NCBI GenBank assembly: GCA_963969595.1
Contig: OZ018413.1
Coordinates: forward strand, 1,056,501-1,120,500
DNA from: Neckera pumila
Taxonomy: Eukaryota; Streptophyta; Bryopsida; Hypnales; Neckeraceae
Direction: 5' to 3'
DNA length: 64,000 bases
Below the pieces are notes generated by a model that worked only from the letters and a program-made list of their open reading frames with translations, had not been told where the DNA came from and ran no database searches. Shown here one piece after another: positions 1 through 16,400 of this stretch; within the stretch, counting starts at the first letter, position 1; every line of letters begins with the position of its first letter. Made by a program: the position numbers and the translations under genes.

Positions 1-138
1 TAACACTACATTAATGTTTTTCGGTAAATGGTGCTCACATCTCAATCTGATTATTTGCTCATATATGGAATCGTTTTGGAGTGCTCTGGTCTGAATGTTC
101 GAAGGCCTGAATTGTCTATCTTTACAGGTTCCAGGGTT

Positions 139-2899
<2,761 letters not shown>

Positions 2900-5800
2900 G
2901 GCCAATTTTGAGCAAGCCATGGTGTTTGGTGGCCTTTTTGTCAGCAACTACCGTGAATGAGGTAGCAACTAAGTTTTGTTTTGCGGAGTGTACAAAGATG
3001 GCGTCTTCTTAACTACGGTTTCCAGTTCTGTTCTGTATTCCAATGTAGCCATGACTAATTTAAGAGATGGTTGAGAAAATGATGCTTTGTGTCAGCACTG
3101 ACTGTACGCCAGTGTGTGTGCTAGTCTTGTCCAACGAATCCTAACCTGTCCGACCCCTGACCCCTAAAATAGGGATTTCTACTGTGATGAATGGAGTGCA
3201 CTATATTTTCCTTCTTATCCTTTTCCTTCTTATCCTTCTCCTTTGCCCACATTCTGGTCGCAGGTGTTACAGTAACTTATCCTACTAAGGTCGGACCACC
3301 TATACCTAATCACTTAAGCAATTGTGGCACAGATGGTGAGCAGTTGATTGTAATGGAGATTCTTCCTGTGTAGGGAGATAGAAAATACTGAGATTGCAAA
3401 ATTTTCAGAATTTTTTTTGTATAACTGAAATTTTTGTGAATTTTGGGAGCCAAAAAGTGTTCTGAACCAACTCCCAATCTCGAGAGTCTTCCAATTCCGA
3501 TCACACAAGAACTAGCTTCCTACTATCTACTTTCTTATAACTTTCTGTATACTTTAGGACATGTGTCATGACCTTACTAGTTCCAACATTAAAAAAGAGT
3601 AAAAAACACATTACAAACCCTGATTGGAAATAGGGGCACTATTGGTTGGAAATTGGTCCTTGGTTGGAAATGGGTGGTTTGACCTTAGTCTTGTGACACT
3701 AATTTAGCAAAGTGACATTATTTGTGGAATATTACCGTGGTCCAGATTGAAATATTATTGGATTGTTCTACTTGCCACAAAATAACTACAATAGGCGACG
3801 CGAGTTATATTGTTGTACCTGTAAGGTAACTACACCTAAAATCGCACAATTAAGCTTTGTGACATAACCGCTATGTTGTAGAAAATGAACAACAATTTTT
3901 GTATATAGGTGAAGGATTGTGAATCAAAATGCAAGTGGTTCTATAATTTTTGGATGCATTGTGAATTAGTTCCAAATTTTCAAAGATGCAAGGTATAGGG
4001 TGCTAAAAGTGTGAGGCAGGTCATGCCAAAATAGATTTGATGCACATGGAGAAATGACATAGACAAGAAGTTAAATCAACAGCAAGTGAATCCAAAATGG
4101 ACCACTTGTGCACATGGAGAAATGACATAGACAAGAAGTTAAATCAATAGCAAGTGAATCCAAAATGGACCACTTGTGCAGTTGCCACATCTACATTGCT
4201 ATTAATAGAATTGTCCTCAAATTAAATTGGGCCTTAACTTCACTGGAGAATTGTCCTTGTAATATGCATTGTTCTTGGGTATCCATATTGTTCATTTTGA
4301 GGAGCAATTCATTTTAGGAGCAGTCCATTTTAAGTGTGTTATCTTAACAATGGCTATGTTTACCGGTAATTTTCTAGCGCAATAAAGTTACCAGGCTCTA
4401 TCAAATCCGAGCTATAAACAATTATGGTAGATGTTAAATATTTTGTTTCATTTCAAGAAGCTCCTCTCAATGTAGCTATAAGGTATATCTCATAACGGAT
4501 AATGGTTAGATTTTATTTTATTTTACTTTATTTGACACAAACAGAAGAAGCTCGTAAGCGGACAAAGAAGAAAATACGTCACGCACCCCAAGTCAAAACC
4601 ACTGGCTGGAGCTTGAGAATCAGCAAATCCAACCTCTATTTACATATCCCACTGAAGCAATTGGGTTTTTATTGACCCAGGACATAGTGAGGGTTTTAGC
4701 AAATCTTAAAAAATCTGCCCCATTTCTCATCAAACTTTTTCTTTTCTTTTTAAAAAAAAAAATATGGAGATCATTTCAAGAACAATAAATACAAGACAGC
4801 CAAGCCCGAGGGTTGAACAAAACAAACCAGAGAAGAAATCTAATAGAGGATATAGGAAACAAGCTTTTACATGTTCCAAAGAATGCTACTACCAATCCTA
4901 GAAGCAATTACAAAAGAAAGGGTCCAGATGTTGTCTAATTAGAGGCAAATGTTGCCCATTTGGTTCAGTTTAATTCTTGCATTTTGTTGAGCTTTGATGA
5001 AAGCAACATATCCAGCATGCATAAAGCCTTCCCAAATTGCTATTTGGATCCTATCAACAACCCATTCTTCTTCATCAAACTTTCTGAAAAGCCCCGTGGC
5101 TGTAGAATGGATTCTAATGCTCATATATCCAAAATGCAGCTTATTAAATGCGGCTTATAGCTCTTCATTTGCCAACCTCATGGCTTGGTTGTTGTTATTT
5201 GTGCTTTTTTTTATGCAATGGTAATTTCATTTGTTTAAAAATAAAAATAAAATTTCTTTTAGAGCTCAATGGTTGAGAGATGCAAATTCATTGAGAGAAA
5301 TTTTTTACTCCAAGAGGATTTTAAAAATGAAATCAAAATTTTTTTTTTCTCTCTTTAAATGTTATGATCTTTCAATCCAAACAGTCAAATGGATTGAAAT
5401 TTTGACAAAATACTTTTATAGTAGTTCACTATATTTTTATATGCTTTGAAGTTTAAAAAAAAAATATCAATTTTAGACAATGTACCTACAAATGTCATCT
5501 TTTGACAATTATTTTTTCCTTGAAAAACCCTTCAATGAACATTCTCTCATTTGGTGCAAACTTCAAAAAAAACTATAGGACTTACATTTTATCATAGATT
5601 TTTGTTTAGTTCAAAACCCTTGAGCTTGTATGGATTCAATTAAATTTTTGTTATGAATTTGCATGGTGTATACAGTTGTATATTTAATTCTCAGATTTTA
5701 TTGTCTATACCTTAAATGAGATTGTTTGTTTTCTTTTGTTTGTTATGGTAAGATCTCTAAAATCGTATGTCCCCTGATTGCATTCTTAATACCGTTAGAA

Positions 5801-5941
5801 AACTCTTTTGCAAGGAGGGGTGCACGAACATCGTTTTGTGGTGTTTTGATTCAAGACAGAAAAGATATTGAATTTTGAAGGGTTTTTTTATGAATTAAAA
5901 TTTTTAAAAATTACTTTTACTTTAAATTTTTTTATTATACT
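2900..5941. other. Intergenic, OTC to RRM fragment; no gene seen
   Basis: AT-rich DNA with the presumed 3' UTR of OTC at its left end. Open frames here are short, lack codon or domain signal, and none splices convincingly. It contains one tandem duplication at 4041-4176, annotated separately, and several long A/T runs. Nothing else is recognisable. Confidence 0.6.
4041..4176. repeat. Two-copy tandem duplication, 68-bp unit
   Basis: Unit 1 is 4041-4108 and unit 2 is 4109-4176. Both start TGCACATGGAGAAATGAC and end ACCACTTG, with a single C/T difference. The near identity indicates a recent local duplication. It lies in the OTC downstream intergenic region and has no coding content. Confidence 0.95.
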
Positions 5942-6417
5942 GTGGGAGCACGATATCAAAAGATTCGTGTGAAACTTTGGGAGGGGCACGGCGACAGGAA
6001 GCGGCGGGACAGGGACAAGGACAGGGACAAGGACAGGGACGAGCAGACTGCGGAGGGACGGCGGCGAAGGCGAAGGCGAGTGGAGGCGCGAGCGAGCGAG
6101 CGAGGGATCCCCGACGAAGGTATCATCCACCTCGTGGAGGGGGTCGGAATCGGGAGTGGGAATCGGGAGTCGAGGCAGAAGCGGATCGGGGAGAAGGAGA
6201 AGCAGGCCAGCACGATCTTCGTCGGGGACTTGGATCCCGACACCACGGCGGAGCAGCTCACGGGCTGGTCTGCAAGTTTGGAAGTGTCGTCAGCTCCAAA
6301 TCAGAATACAATCAATCACTGCTACGGGTTTTTGACTTTCGAAAAGAAGGAGGTAGCGGAGACGCCCACTGCTGCGGGGCAAAATCCCGCTGGCATTGAG
6401 TTGATCATCGCCAAGCA
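5942..6417 (+). pseudogene. RNA-recognition-motif gene fragment with two frameshifts
   Basis: A GC-rich block in AT-rich surroundings encodes an Arg/Asp/Lys-rich stretch (RDRDKDRDKDRD) followed by half of an RRM. RNP2 is visible as TIFVGDLDPDTT (near 6210-6245) and RNP1 as YGFLTFEKKE (near 6322-6351). Between them the homologous frame moves: EQLTG is in one frame, LVCKFGSVVSSKSEYNQS in another, and the first frame returns before RNP1. One missing base near 6262 and one extra near 6315 would explain this. The frame stays open throughout but has no ATG. It ends at a good donor, AAGCAG|gtaaga. That phase would join in frame to the acceptor six bases upstream of the RPC5 ATG. It could be a broken gene copy, the non-coding first exon of RPC5, or a real exon carrying assembly errors. 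Confidence 0.5.
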
Positions 6418-6749
6418 GGTAAGAATTGAGCTTTCGGAATTGGAGCTTTGGGCTCATTTTGACTGGAGAGGTGAGGGTTTAGGGTTTAGGATTTGGACTT
6501 GATATCTGATTTTATCAAATTCTTTGACGGGCTTGTTGAAAACCGGATACTATTGTTTCAAGCTTATCTTTAGGAACATCTCGCTTGGGGGAATCCAGCA
6601 TCATGGACAGACTAGGGTTGAATAACATGTGCGGGTATGAATTCTAGGAGTCCTCTTTCTAATCCCGACCTTGCACATTAATGCTCGTCTGATTCATGGG
6701 AGGCCTAGTTTGGATGGGTTTTTTATTTTCATGTCTTTTGCAGTGTATA

Positions 6750-9700
6750 ATGGAACCGATAGATGCTGAGGAAGGCTCGGAGCCTTCCGTTTTCGCATTG
6801 TTGCAATCCAAGCGTGAGCCTGTCTCTGCAGCAGCAAGCAAAGGGAAGTTCGTCCCGAAAGTGAAAGCCCGCCCAGGAGCGCGTGCTGCTACGTACCCTT
6901 CAGCAGGAACCGTTTCTCTGTTAAAAGTGAAAACTGAGTCCAATGTTGTCAAAGCAGAACCTATGGACGATGTTCCCCTTCTTCGGGTTAAAGAAGAACC
7001 GCAAGATGATGCACGCGGTAAAATGCAGCTCGAACTGATTATGAGTGAGGAACTCATCGAAGAAGAAATAAAAGTACAAATCCTAAAAGAAGACGTAAAA
7101 GAAGAAGCCAAAGAGGAGGTCGTTGATGGACTTATGGAAGAGCCCGTGTTTAAGGAGCCAGTAGTGTCTGCACCAGGTGTTGATCGCGTTGTTCGTGAAA
7201 TTGACGTGTTTCTTACACCACATGTTGACCCTGAGACGAATGTGCGTTGCGGTTCAGGCCATTGCAATAAGTTCAACCATTGCTGTCTTTGAGTAGTTCT
7301 TCACTAGCTATACACGTCGGATTTACAGAGTTTTGAGAGTATTGGTGAAACTTTTACATGTTGTAGGAGGTTGAAATTCCTTTCAGCGTTGTAGAATCGG
7401 AAAGTTTCATATTAAGATGTGGTTGCAGTTGTACGTTCTGCAATACCCATTGCGACCATATTGGAGACCGTACAACTTGGAGGAACGGTGTCAAGAGGTG
7501 CACAGCTCTAAACCTCTTCTGGTGTTTCTCAATGGTTACGTTTGGGTATTGATTGTTTTAGTTCATTAATGGTATTCTTGCAACTTTATTTAATGACTTG
7601 GAGATTCAATATAGAGCTTGATGATGTTAGGATTTCTTGATAATTTCTAGATATTTGCAGTTCTGGGTTGTGTCGAAAAGTTGGTGACTTGGTTTTGAAG
7701 TCTTTGTCTCCCAGGTGCGGATTAAACCGCAATTGTCCAAATTTGAAGTGGATCTTGTTATTGACACCGACAGTGAAAACTATGACCATGATCGGGCAGA
7801 GCATCTACAGATTTCGACGCAGGTTGGTCATTTTTAATGTTGAGACTTTGAATTCAAATATTGAAACTGTGGAAATACTTTGCGGGTAGGTAGGTCAGAT
7901 GTACTGCTGTGCTGCATGAAATGTTCCCGATATCATTTGTTGAGTTTTTAATATGATGATGGCCTTTTGTGTGGTTTTGTCTGCTCTGCTCGAGTTCTTA
8001 TAGATTTTGTAGTAATAATAGAAATATTAATAACAACAACCAAAACAACCATAACAACCATAACAAGAGCAGTAATAAGAAGAAAGCTATCTCGCAATCA
8101 TCGTTATCTGTACTTCTGTGAATGTGCAAGCGGTTATTTAGCTAGCCGCAATTCTCATGACAAAATGATGGTGCATATCTTTATGGCGGACAGACTCTTG
8201 CTTCCTCAAAAGTTGCAATGAACACTAGCTATGCCGTTGGAATATTGCGGCGAGACGAGGTCAGGATATCATTCCGCTCATATTGCATCTATTTTATAAG
8301 TATGCTCAACGGATACGAGCCATATTTCTTGTTTGTTGTCAGTGGCGTTTTTTAGTACAGTTGTCCGCTAGCATGTCTGAAGTAAAGTCGGATAACTTGG
8401 GCAATAACAGGATAAGCATAGTTACGTTTTTCTAAGATTTTTGCCAGGTGTCTTCTAAGCTTCACGCTCTATATGCTGCTGAATTATTTTGTGGCACATT
8501 TAACAGTTGTACTTGAATCCAGTTCAAGCTGTAGTACAATTTCGTCCCTCCATGAAGTACATCGATGACCATGATGCAGTTAAAAAGAAAAGTAACAAAG
8601 ATGCTGGAATAACCGATGGCGATGATGAGGAGATGTTTGATGCTGAACCTGTCGAGTCGAAATCAGAGCTCACCCTTCTCCAGGTAGAGTTCCTTTGTAA
8701 ATCGTGTCAGAGCTCCGTCCTTTGAAAAATCGTCTTTCCATCATTTAACTTTCTTTTAATGTCAGTTAGTATTTGGCCTTGTCAGTAACTAGAAATCATG
8801 TGTCTGAAAGTCGTCACAATCTATTGCTGTAGTTGCACTGTTGATGATCTTAACTGATGAGCTGGTGGCAGATGTACCTATCTAGGAAATGCTGAACCTT
8901 CGTTCTATTGGAAGAATGTTCTGGAAAGTTATTACATTCTTGGAAAAAAAATGAGACTGCTCTTATCACCACTCTCATGGTGTTACGTATTTACAGAACA
9001 AACAACGATTTAATATATGATGGTGAACTACATTGTTTTTAGAAATCTGCCAAATCTTATCTTTTGGTTTTATTGCAGTAGTTGCAATAATGGGCAAGCT
9101 TCAGTGTGATTGGTCTGTGTCATTGGAAACCAGGGTAAGGTTCGGAGGCGCGAGACTGAGCGTCAAGAAGCAAACCGGCTGCAGTCTCATGCTTATTTGA
9201 AACAACTAGAAGAAGCAGAGGTGAGTGATGCGACAGAATCGACCTATTCTGGCTGCAATTCTACCCTCTGTTAGCAATGTATCCTTATCTAGTCTATCAG
9301 CTGTAGTTATTTATTCTCATCCTGTATCCCTCAACTATCAGAAGAAAACATGATGTTTTGGAAACATCGTAGCCAATATCATATTTCCTCACTAACACTT
9401 AAGTGTGGTTTTATTCTGAAGCCTTGGATTCCTCTTGAACCTCACGGAACAGATAGTCCAGTCACTGAGGGCATCCGTCAGAAGATGGTTGCCAAAACTC
9501 AAGATCGTGTCAACTTCAACATGACCCCGTGAGTGTTTTTCTCTCTGAATATCTTGAATATCGTGTAGCATAAGTTTGATGATTGGCCACTTCTCTTTAC
9601 ATCGATTGCATTCAGGTCTTACAAGTTCAGCACCGTACTTGATAGTGCTCACTGATCTGCAGGGATGCCTACCTTAGCACTTTGGTGCCAGGACGAGCCA

Positions 9701-12197
9701 GCACAAACACTGCAGAGTTTTTTAAAGGGGGGAATACAGGCAATGTTGGTATCTCTAGAAGGTAAGCCGCTTACCAAATTACATGACAGCGAGTGTTCAT
9801 CTTAGGTTTTGGAGCAGAAGAACCACGAGGCCTAAAATTTGATCGCCAAATTTTATGTAGTGGCTTTTGTCTGAAACCTTCTTATGATATCTTTGAAATC
9901 TGCCCCCAATATGTGAAATCCCCAGACGAGAAGTTTCACCTATGCCAAACAAGTAAACAGTCTTTGTACATCAGTTTCATTTATTGGATATTTTAAACAT
10001 TTCTGGCAATTTTTAGCTTGATACCTTCCGTTTCTTGGAAGTACAAGCATATTCTAAATTATGCTTCGTTTGCAGCCAGTTGGAGGTGCTTAATTTGCCA
10101 GATAGGGTTAAAAAGGTATTTGAAGAAGTAAGTTGTACTGAACCTTGTTGGAGATATGAAATCTGCTGATTCTTGTGCATCTTTAATCATATGATATTTG
10201 CTGCCCCCGTCTTGTTTTGTGAGTTGGAGGCTCTTTCGCTTTTATGGTCAAACCATTTATATCTTTTGGTTAAAAATTAAGATGGTGTTGGTTGCTGTGA
10301 ACAGGGCCTGAAACAAGTGCTTCAGTTTGAGAGGTTATTGAAGATTGTGAGTTGTAGTGAGGAAGAGTTGCTAGCCGTTCTCGGCGACTTTGCTGTTCTA
10401 GTTCAGGGTTGTTGGGTGTCCGGAAGCCATGTTCGTCCTGAGTACGTTGAACAAAGACCAGTGAGAGACTACATCCTTTTGCTCTTTAGCAAAAAACGAG
10501 TGGTGAAGCATGAGCAACTTCGAGGACTTACTTTGAACAAGGAGTCTCTACGGGAGATCATGATACCAATAGCAGTGCAGCGGGCTAATGTTGGCTGGGA
10601 ATTTCAGGTCAGAAACCAAATGAACGTCTAATCGTGAAGCAGATGTGCTTTTTTAGTTCACTACAATTCTAAGATTGAAAGCAGCTGAGGTTCTCATTGC
10701 ATGATACTAGTCTTGTTAAGAATGAAATGCCATAGTATTGCTCGTTACGAAGTGATCCCCAGATTACTATCTAATATGCCTGTTGTAGTGAACTTCTAAT
10801 GTACCTGCCTTTTGTTGTAGCTATCGTTTTATGTAACAGGCAAATGAAATTCTGTTCCAGCGCTGTGATCGTTTTGCAGGAAGATACGGATAAATCATTC
10901 ATCAAGAAACATCAAGCGGTGGTCAAACAACAGACCACTCAGTGGGCAAGCGTAGAAGCGCCTATAAGAGGTGCTCTGATAGATATGAACCCTTATTTTC
11001 CCGAAGCATATGGTTATGAGCCCACGCAAACTCCTGAAGAGAAAAAGAAAACTATTGCCAAAAGTGGTAAACAGGGGAGTGGTTCATCAGCGTCTCATTT
11101 GTCCAAATCGCCTTCTGGAAAACCTTCAGGAAGCAAAGCAGGATCAGGGAGTGAAGCTGGTGATGGATATGGTAAAAGTTGTGTTGATAACGGTGACGCG
11201 TTTGGACAAGGAACAATGTCTGCTGAGACACGAATGGCATTACCAGGTGCTTTGAAGGAGATCTTTGCCAGGCACCATGTCTGCAGGTACTATGACTTGA
11301 ATATGTTCCAGTCATTTTTCTCCCTCCACCGTCTGAATCTTAATTTGCTACACAGAAAACAAGAATTGTTACATTCTGAATTGTTCCTGGTATTCCAGAC
11401 AACTGCACTGATGGTTTGCGGCTCCTTGCTTAACTAGTGCTAGTTCTACTTCTATACTAATCTTCGGTTCGGATTGTGTAACAGCATGCCGATCATTGTT
11501 CAGAGCCTGCGAGACATGGCGATTGAGCGTACGGTCGCTAGTTCCAATCCCAGGGCAGCAGCGACTGCAGTTGCTGCTGCAAAAGCAGCAAATGCTCCTG
11601 CTGCGGAACTTACTACTGCAGTGAACAGAGTGGCCACCAGCCTTGGTGGTGTTTACTTTCTGACGTCATTGGGCAACCCTAGCCTTGATCCATTCAGGTG
11701 CGGCATTCCGTATTTTGGTAGTGCGCGCTGCTTTGGTCATGTGCCCTTGTCTGGCCGTAATTTTGAGGATTGGATTTCTTCAACTTACTGCGCACACATA
11801 ACTTCTGCCTATACATCCATGATGATTTGTTAGAGTTGATTTCTCTTACGCTTGTTTATATCTCATTCTGGACATTTTTCAGGGACGTTGTCATTGCACT
11901 CCTTCGGAAGATGGGTCCACATACTGGACTTCGAAAAAACGACATTATGCTAGCAGTTAGGTCCACAGGGAGGGATGCTCCGCTAGCTGTTTACCTCAAG
12001 GTAAACGCCGCACGCAAATTGGGATCCATCGGACAGTATTGATTCTCTCTTCTAATGTCTCAATCCGACTCTCCCCTGGTATCGATTCTGCAGCAATTGC
12101 TAACCCATTTTTATTCATTTTGCAGGTGATGAAAGAGCTTTGCTACACGAGGGGTGGAGCTTGGGTCCTCAAGCCTGGAGATGGCCGTCCGTCGTAG
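6750..12197 (+). CDS. RPC5: RNA polymerase III subunit RPC5 (SIN-like family)
   Basis: Peripheral subunit of nuclear RNA polymerase III, needed for tRNA, 5S rRNA and other small-RNA transcription; it pairs with RPC4 (general knowledge). Exons: 6750-7241, 7429-7497, 7715-7822, 8194-8259, 8507-8683, 9134-9220, 9422-9528, 9663-9761, 10076-10127, 10305-10607, 10880-11286, 11485-11697, 11883-12000, 12126-12197. These total 789 residues with all phases compatible; the 9528|9663 and 9761|10076 junctions split codons. The acidic, charged N-terminus is followed by the Sin-like block: VVREIDVFLTPHVD, LYVLQYPLRPYWRPY, then LYLNPVQAVVQFRPSM. The C-terminal half (from ARHHVCSMPIIVQSLRDMA to GGAWVLKPGDG) matches the extended winged-helix part of plant RPC5. 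The plant homologue is about 690 residues; the extra length is mostly the acidic N-terminus and a Gly/Ser-rich linker near 11080-11170. The start is the first ATG after the acceptor at 6743. Confidence 0.93.
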
Positions 12198-13440
12198 TTG
12201 GACTGTGGTCCGTATTTTTTGATCGATTTTTTGTGGCGTTCTTGTGTTGGGAAACCGAGATATGTTTATAGAAAGCCTCTTTGGCACGTTTTAATTGCAT
12301 AAACATGCCGTTTCTTGCTTTGATGGTTGTCATTTTGTGATTTGCTTTGTCTAATTCTCAGTGCCCCAAAATAGGGACACCTGCGCAGTGTGCACCGCAG
12401 CTGGCAACTGCAGCGAGGAAGCAGAAGTGTTATATAAGTGTCATATGGCATAAACATGCCGAACTCATGATCATGATGCAATAAACATGACATATTCCTA
12501 TTGAGTAAGACATTTTTCGAAGATCATAGGAAGGTATCTCTCTAGTCAGTCCACCGCTGAAGGAAAATTCTTTTAGATGCGGGAGAGTTAAAGTTTCAAA
12601 TTTACACTCGATACCCCTGAAAAAATAAAATGCAGTTAAAAAAAATTAATACCCTCCAAAAACATTCAGGCCGTCTGCTGATTCTGTGCTTCCGGGTAGA
12701 GGGCGAAAGTGGTCAGGCTTGTACAATTTTTTTCTCCCTGCCTCGAGCCTCAGGCTCCAAGTTACTTTCACAAATTTGAGTTAATCAATCCAGTGAATGT
12801 GGGTCTAAAACCTACCACAATTACAGATATGTACTGACTCCCATCATCACACTCTATTCCAAGTTTCCAACCCCATAGAGCCCCCACCCTAGACTTGAGA
12901 TAAATAATGAGTGTCAATCTCGCTCTGAATATCATGAGGCCACATTGGATGGTGCATCACAAACCAGGAGAGAGTTCCTAAATTGTTGAAATAATCAGGT
13001 CAGGAGTGAAAAATAAAAGTCTGAAATTCATCCGCAATCCTTGTAACTGCCAATATCTCATCTTTCGTTTTAGATTGAAACTACTCACACCTGCACAACT
13101 AAAAACTGGAAAAACTACCTTCCATTTTTTGACTGCTAGGCGAAGCAGATGAATCCTGCAAATAGTGAAGCTTTTCAAGTACCTTGAATAGTTTCTGCAC
13201 GCTTGGCCGGAAATCTATTTCTCAAAGAAAAAATATAATAAAATTATGGGGTGGCACAGATCATCATTAAAATTAGTTGAAACTTTGGCACAGTTATTTG
13301 CAATTCAGAATTCTTTGCTTCAATTATTTTTAGTTCTTCCTCCTTCAAACCTAGTCTATCTATCTAGCCATGTTTGTACAGTGGGAAAGAGAAAACATGA
13401 ATGGTCCAACAGTGTCGTGTGATACATTGGACTGACTGAC
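12198..13440. other. Convergent intergenic region between RPC5 and PGS1
   Basis: Holds the 3' ends of two convergent genes, RPC5 from the left and PGS1 from the right, and presumably their UTRs and poly(A) sites. No domain-bearing frame or RNA gene was seen. The composition is AT-rich with no notable repeat. Confidence 0.6.
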
Positions 13441-16400
13441 TTACAACCACGGTTTCACGAAGTCCACGGCAAGCGAGGCGAGCCGGCCTGCCTGTCGGTC
13501 AGGCCCGCAGAAGAGACTGGAGGTGACTTTGGAAGCGCGCACAAACAAGTCATCCCGCTCGCGCTCCAGCTGCTGCTGCAGGCGGGGCGCCATTGTGAAG
13601 AGCAAGAGCTGCGCCTCCAAGTCTCGGTCCCGGGACCGATACCCCCAGTTGGAGCTCCCCACCAGGGACACACTGGGCCCGTCCTCGGCTCCCGGCAGGC
13701 TGCACCACAACCCCTTGGCATGAAACGTCCACCCCAGCCTTTCATACTCGTGGATAGTCAGCCCCCTGCTCGACGCCTGCGTTCTCTCCTTGTCGTTCTT
13801 GTCCATGGCCAGGGCTCGGTTGTGCAGGCGCTGCTCCAGCAGAGAATAGGCTAGCGGGATGAACCCTGAGATTCCGGAGGACCCGTAGAAGCCATTCGCC
13901 TGCAGGGCAGGGCAAAGCTGGCAGGTGAATGGTAACTCCAGCAGCAAAGCGTCTTTCATACTCTCAAAGGCCTAGGGATTCGTGGCTTTAAAAGAACCCA
14001 TTGGATTGGTCATAATGGGACAATGATAGAATTCGGATGGGGCCTACTTTTATATCACCAGACTCAGTGAAGAACATGGCTTGTGCGGGTCAGATTGCAC
14101 GAATGAAAGCTTCCGTACGACCTACTCAAAGCTGCCAAGCAAAAACATGAGGCCCAATACTGGGCGTTTAAGGCCAATTACGCCATGCATGGGATCATAA
14201 ATCAAGGTATTGGATTTCAAAAAATGCAGGCAAGTGAGAGCTGCCTGACCTAGGCAGTGAAGGTTGTACTAGAGAGAAAACTGCTATTTGCTTCTATAAA
14301 TGAATGCAAGCAAATCAGGCAGCACAGTCTTCGACCTGTCAATACTAGAAAAATCGTCAAGAGGAATTCTAGAACACTTAGTTGTGGAAAACCCTGCCAA
14401 ATTGTAACACTACTGAAGGCAGTTTCTAACCTAAACCACGCCAATGTAGCAGGGCTAGGTTTTCTAGAGTACCTTTGGGGGTGAAAAGGCTCCGCAAGAA
14501 GATTTGAATTGATAAGGAAAGAGCCCATGATTACCTTCGGGGATCCAGTGAGAATATGTACAAATTTCTCACGAGCCGCTTCCAGGATGGCCTCCTCATA
14601 TGCAGGTGTCAAGTTGAAGTAGGGCGAGGACAAATGCAGGTCAGCGCCACTGGGGAGCTGCTTCAGAAGCCACAACAAGGCCTGTTCATCTTGCCGGATG
14701 CCAAGAGGCCCCATTTGCACTGTGGGGAACACCCAAGTGTCCACCCCTTCCACGGTGACCGCCGACAACGACGGCGACGTCAAGTCCTTCACAGAATCAG
14801 ACATCTCGGAACAGAACAAGTCGGACTCCGTCACGGGATCCAAGTGCGCAGACCGTGGCTGGAGCTCGCCCGTGGCATCCAGAGTGTACGAGTACGACGT
14901 CACCGTGTTGATCAAGGAGCAGAAATGGGAGGCCAGGTTCTTGCAGTCGGGAAAGCAGAGGTACCTGTCAACAATCATTTTATAAGCGAGGGACCTTGGC
15001 AAAATAGGCCTGTCTTGGCTCACAATAAATACTCAATAAACTAAACAGAAGTTGCAGCAAGACAGTCAAATCTTACGATAATAAGGAAATAATTTTAAAA
15101 AATCGAATTTGGACCAAGAAATCTACTGTAATTACTCAGATTGATGAAATGTCTATGAAACCTATGATTTATAAGTGAATGTTTTTCAACATGCATCTTG
15201 TTGCTCTTATCTCAAAAGAAATCCCTTGTTACATCCTCAAATGAAATGCTCACCGATAAATATCCTACATTATTTATTGCTTCATTGTCAAAGATTCTGA
15301 AGCTCAGCAACATCAAATAAGATCTCATTGCATTCATCTTTCAATTAAACCTTTCCACCAAGAGCACTTTCATTGTGCAAAGAAGACTCACGAAGCTTAG
15401 GAAGAAGAAAAAAGTACTTGTGCTACAAGAGGTTGTTCCTGTCGCTACTCCTACTCACCCTTCCTCCCATTCATTTTTCGATACAACTATTGTCACCTTC
15501 ACTTTAGGTGTAAGCAAGTAAGTAAGTAGCTTTTGTCGATTCTCGGACTCCTGTTTCTTCTCCCCTTAAGGTGCAGAGCCATCAAATTCAATCAATTGTT
15601 TACAACAAATCAATGGCTCGATCGTTCCCTACCTGTCTTGGCGCGTCGTGAAGTAGGCGGTGCTCATGTTGGCGCCCGTCATGATGACGTTGTCGTCGAA
15701 CACAAAGGCTTTGAGGTGGCAGACTCCGACGATCTCTTGCGCCCTTGCAGGGAGAAGCCTTTTCAGCACTTGGCTCAGCATGGGCGTGTGGTACAGCGCC
15801 ACTCGCACGGGCTCTCTGGGCCGGTCCCAGGTGCTGGCTTTTCGCCAGGCCGCTCGATCGGAGAGCAGGATGTTGGACAGCATAGCCCCGCTGGAAGGGT
15901 ACATGTCGGAGGCCTCGGGGGAGGGCCGCGTGGTGCGCAACGCATCGCACAGAATGGTTACCTGCAGGTGGGGTTTCCTCGCGAGCGAATCTGCAATGAC
16001 ATCCAGCTGCCGTTACTGACCTTAAGAGCTGTTCTGCGCTTCCTCAGCGTGAAGAAAGCCTGGGCTAAGATTATATATAAAAAGTAAATAAGGTCGCAAG
16101 AGAAGATAAGAATCTTTCAGTCCTGAAATCGTACAGCATCTTACAAGAGAGAATGTGCATCTATATTCATGCAAAGATTTAGACATAATGCAGGAAAACG
16201 AGAAGTTCTGTAGTGTGACAAATATGGGTTCCATATGGATTCTATACTTACGCTAAGGCGTATTAAAATGATATTAAAATTGACATTGGATTACATACAT
16301 CTTCAACAATATTATTAGTTCCGGGGTTGCTACGCCCCAGTTCATTGAATCTATCATTCTATATAATTTCAGCATTTGAAAATTAGAAATGGAATGAAGT

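Noticed and set aside
13455..13745. Alternative frames over the last PGS1 exon
   Set aside because: GC-rich exon shadows; the true frame carries HAKGLW and SSNWGYRS.
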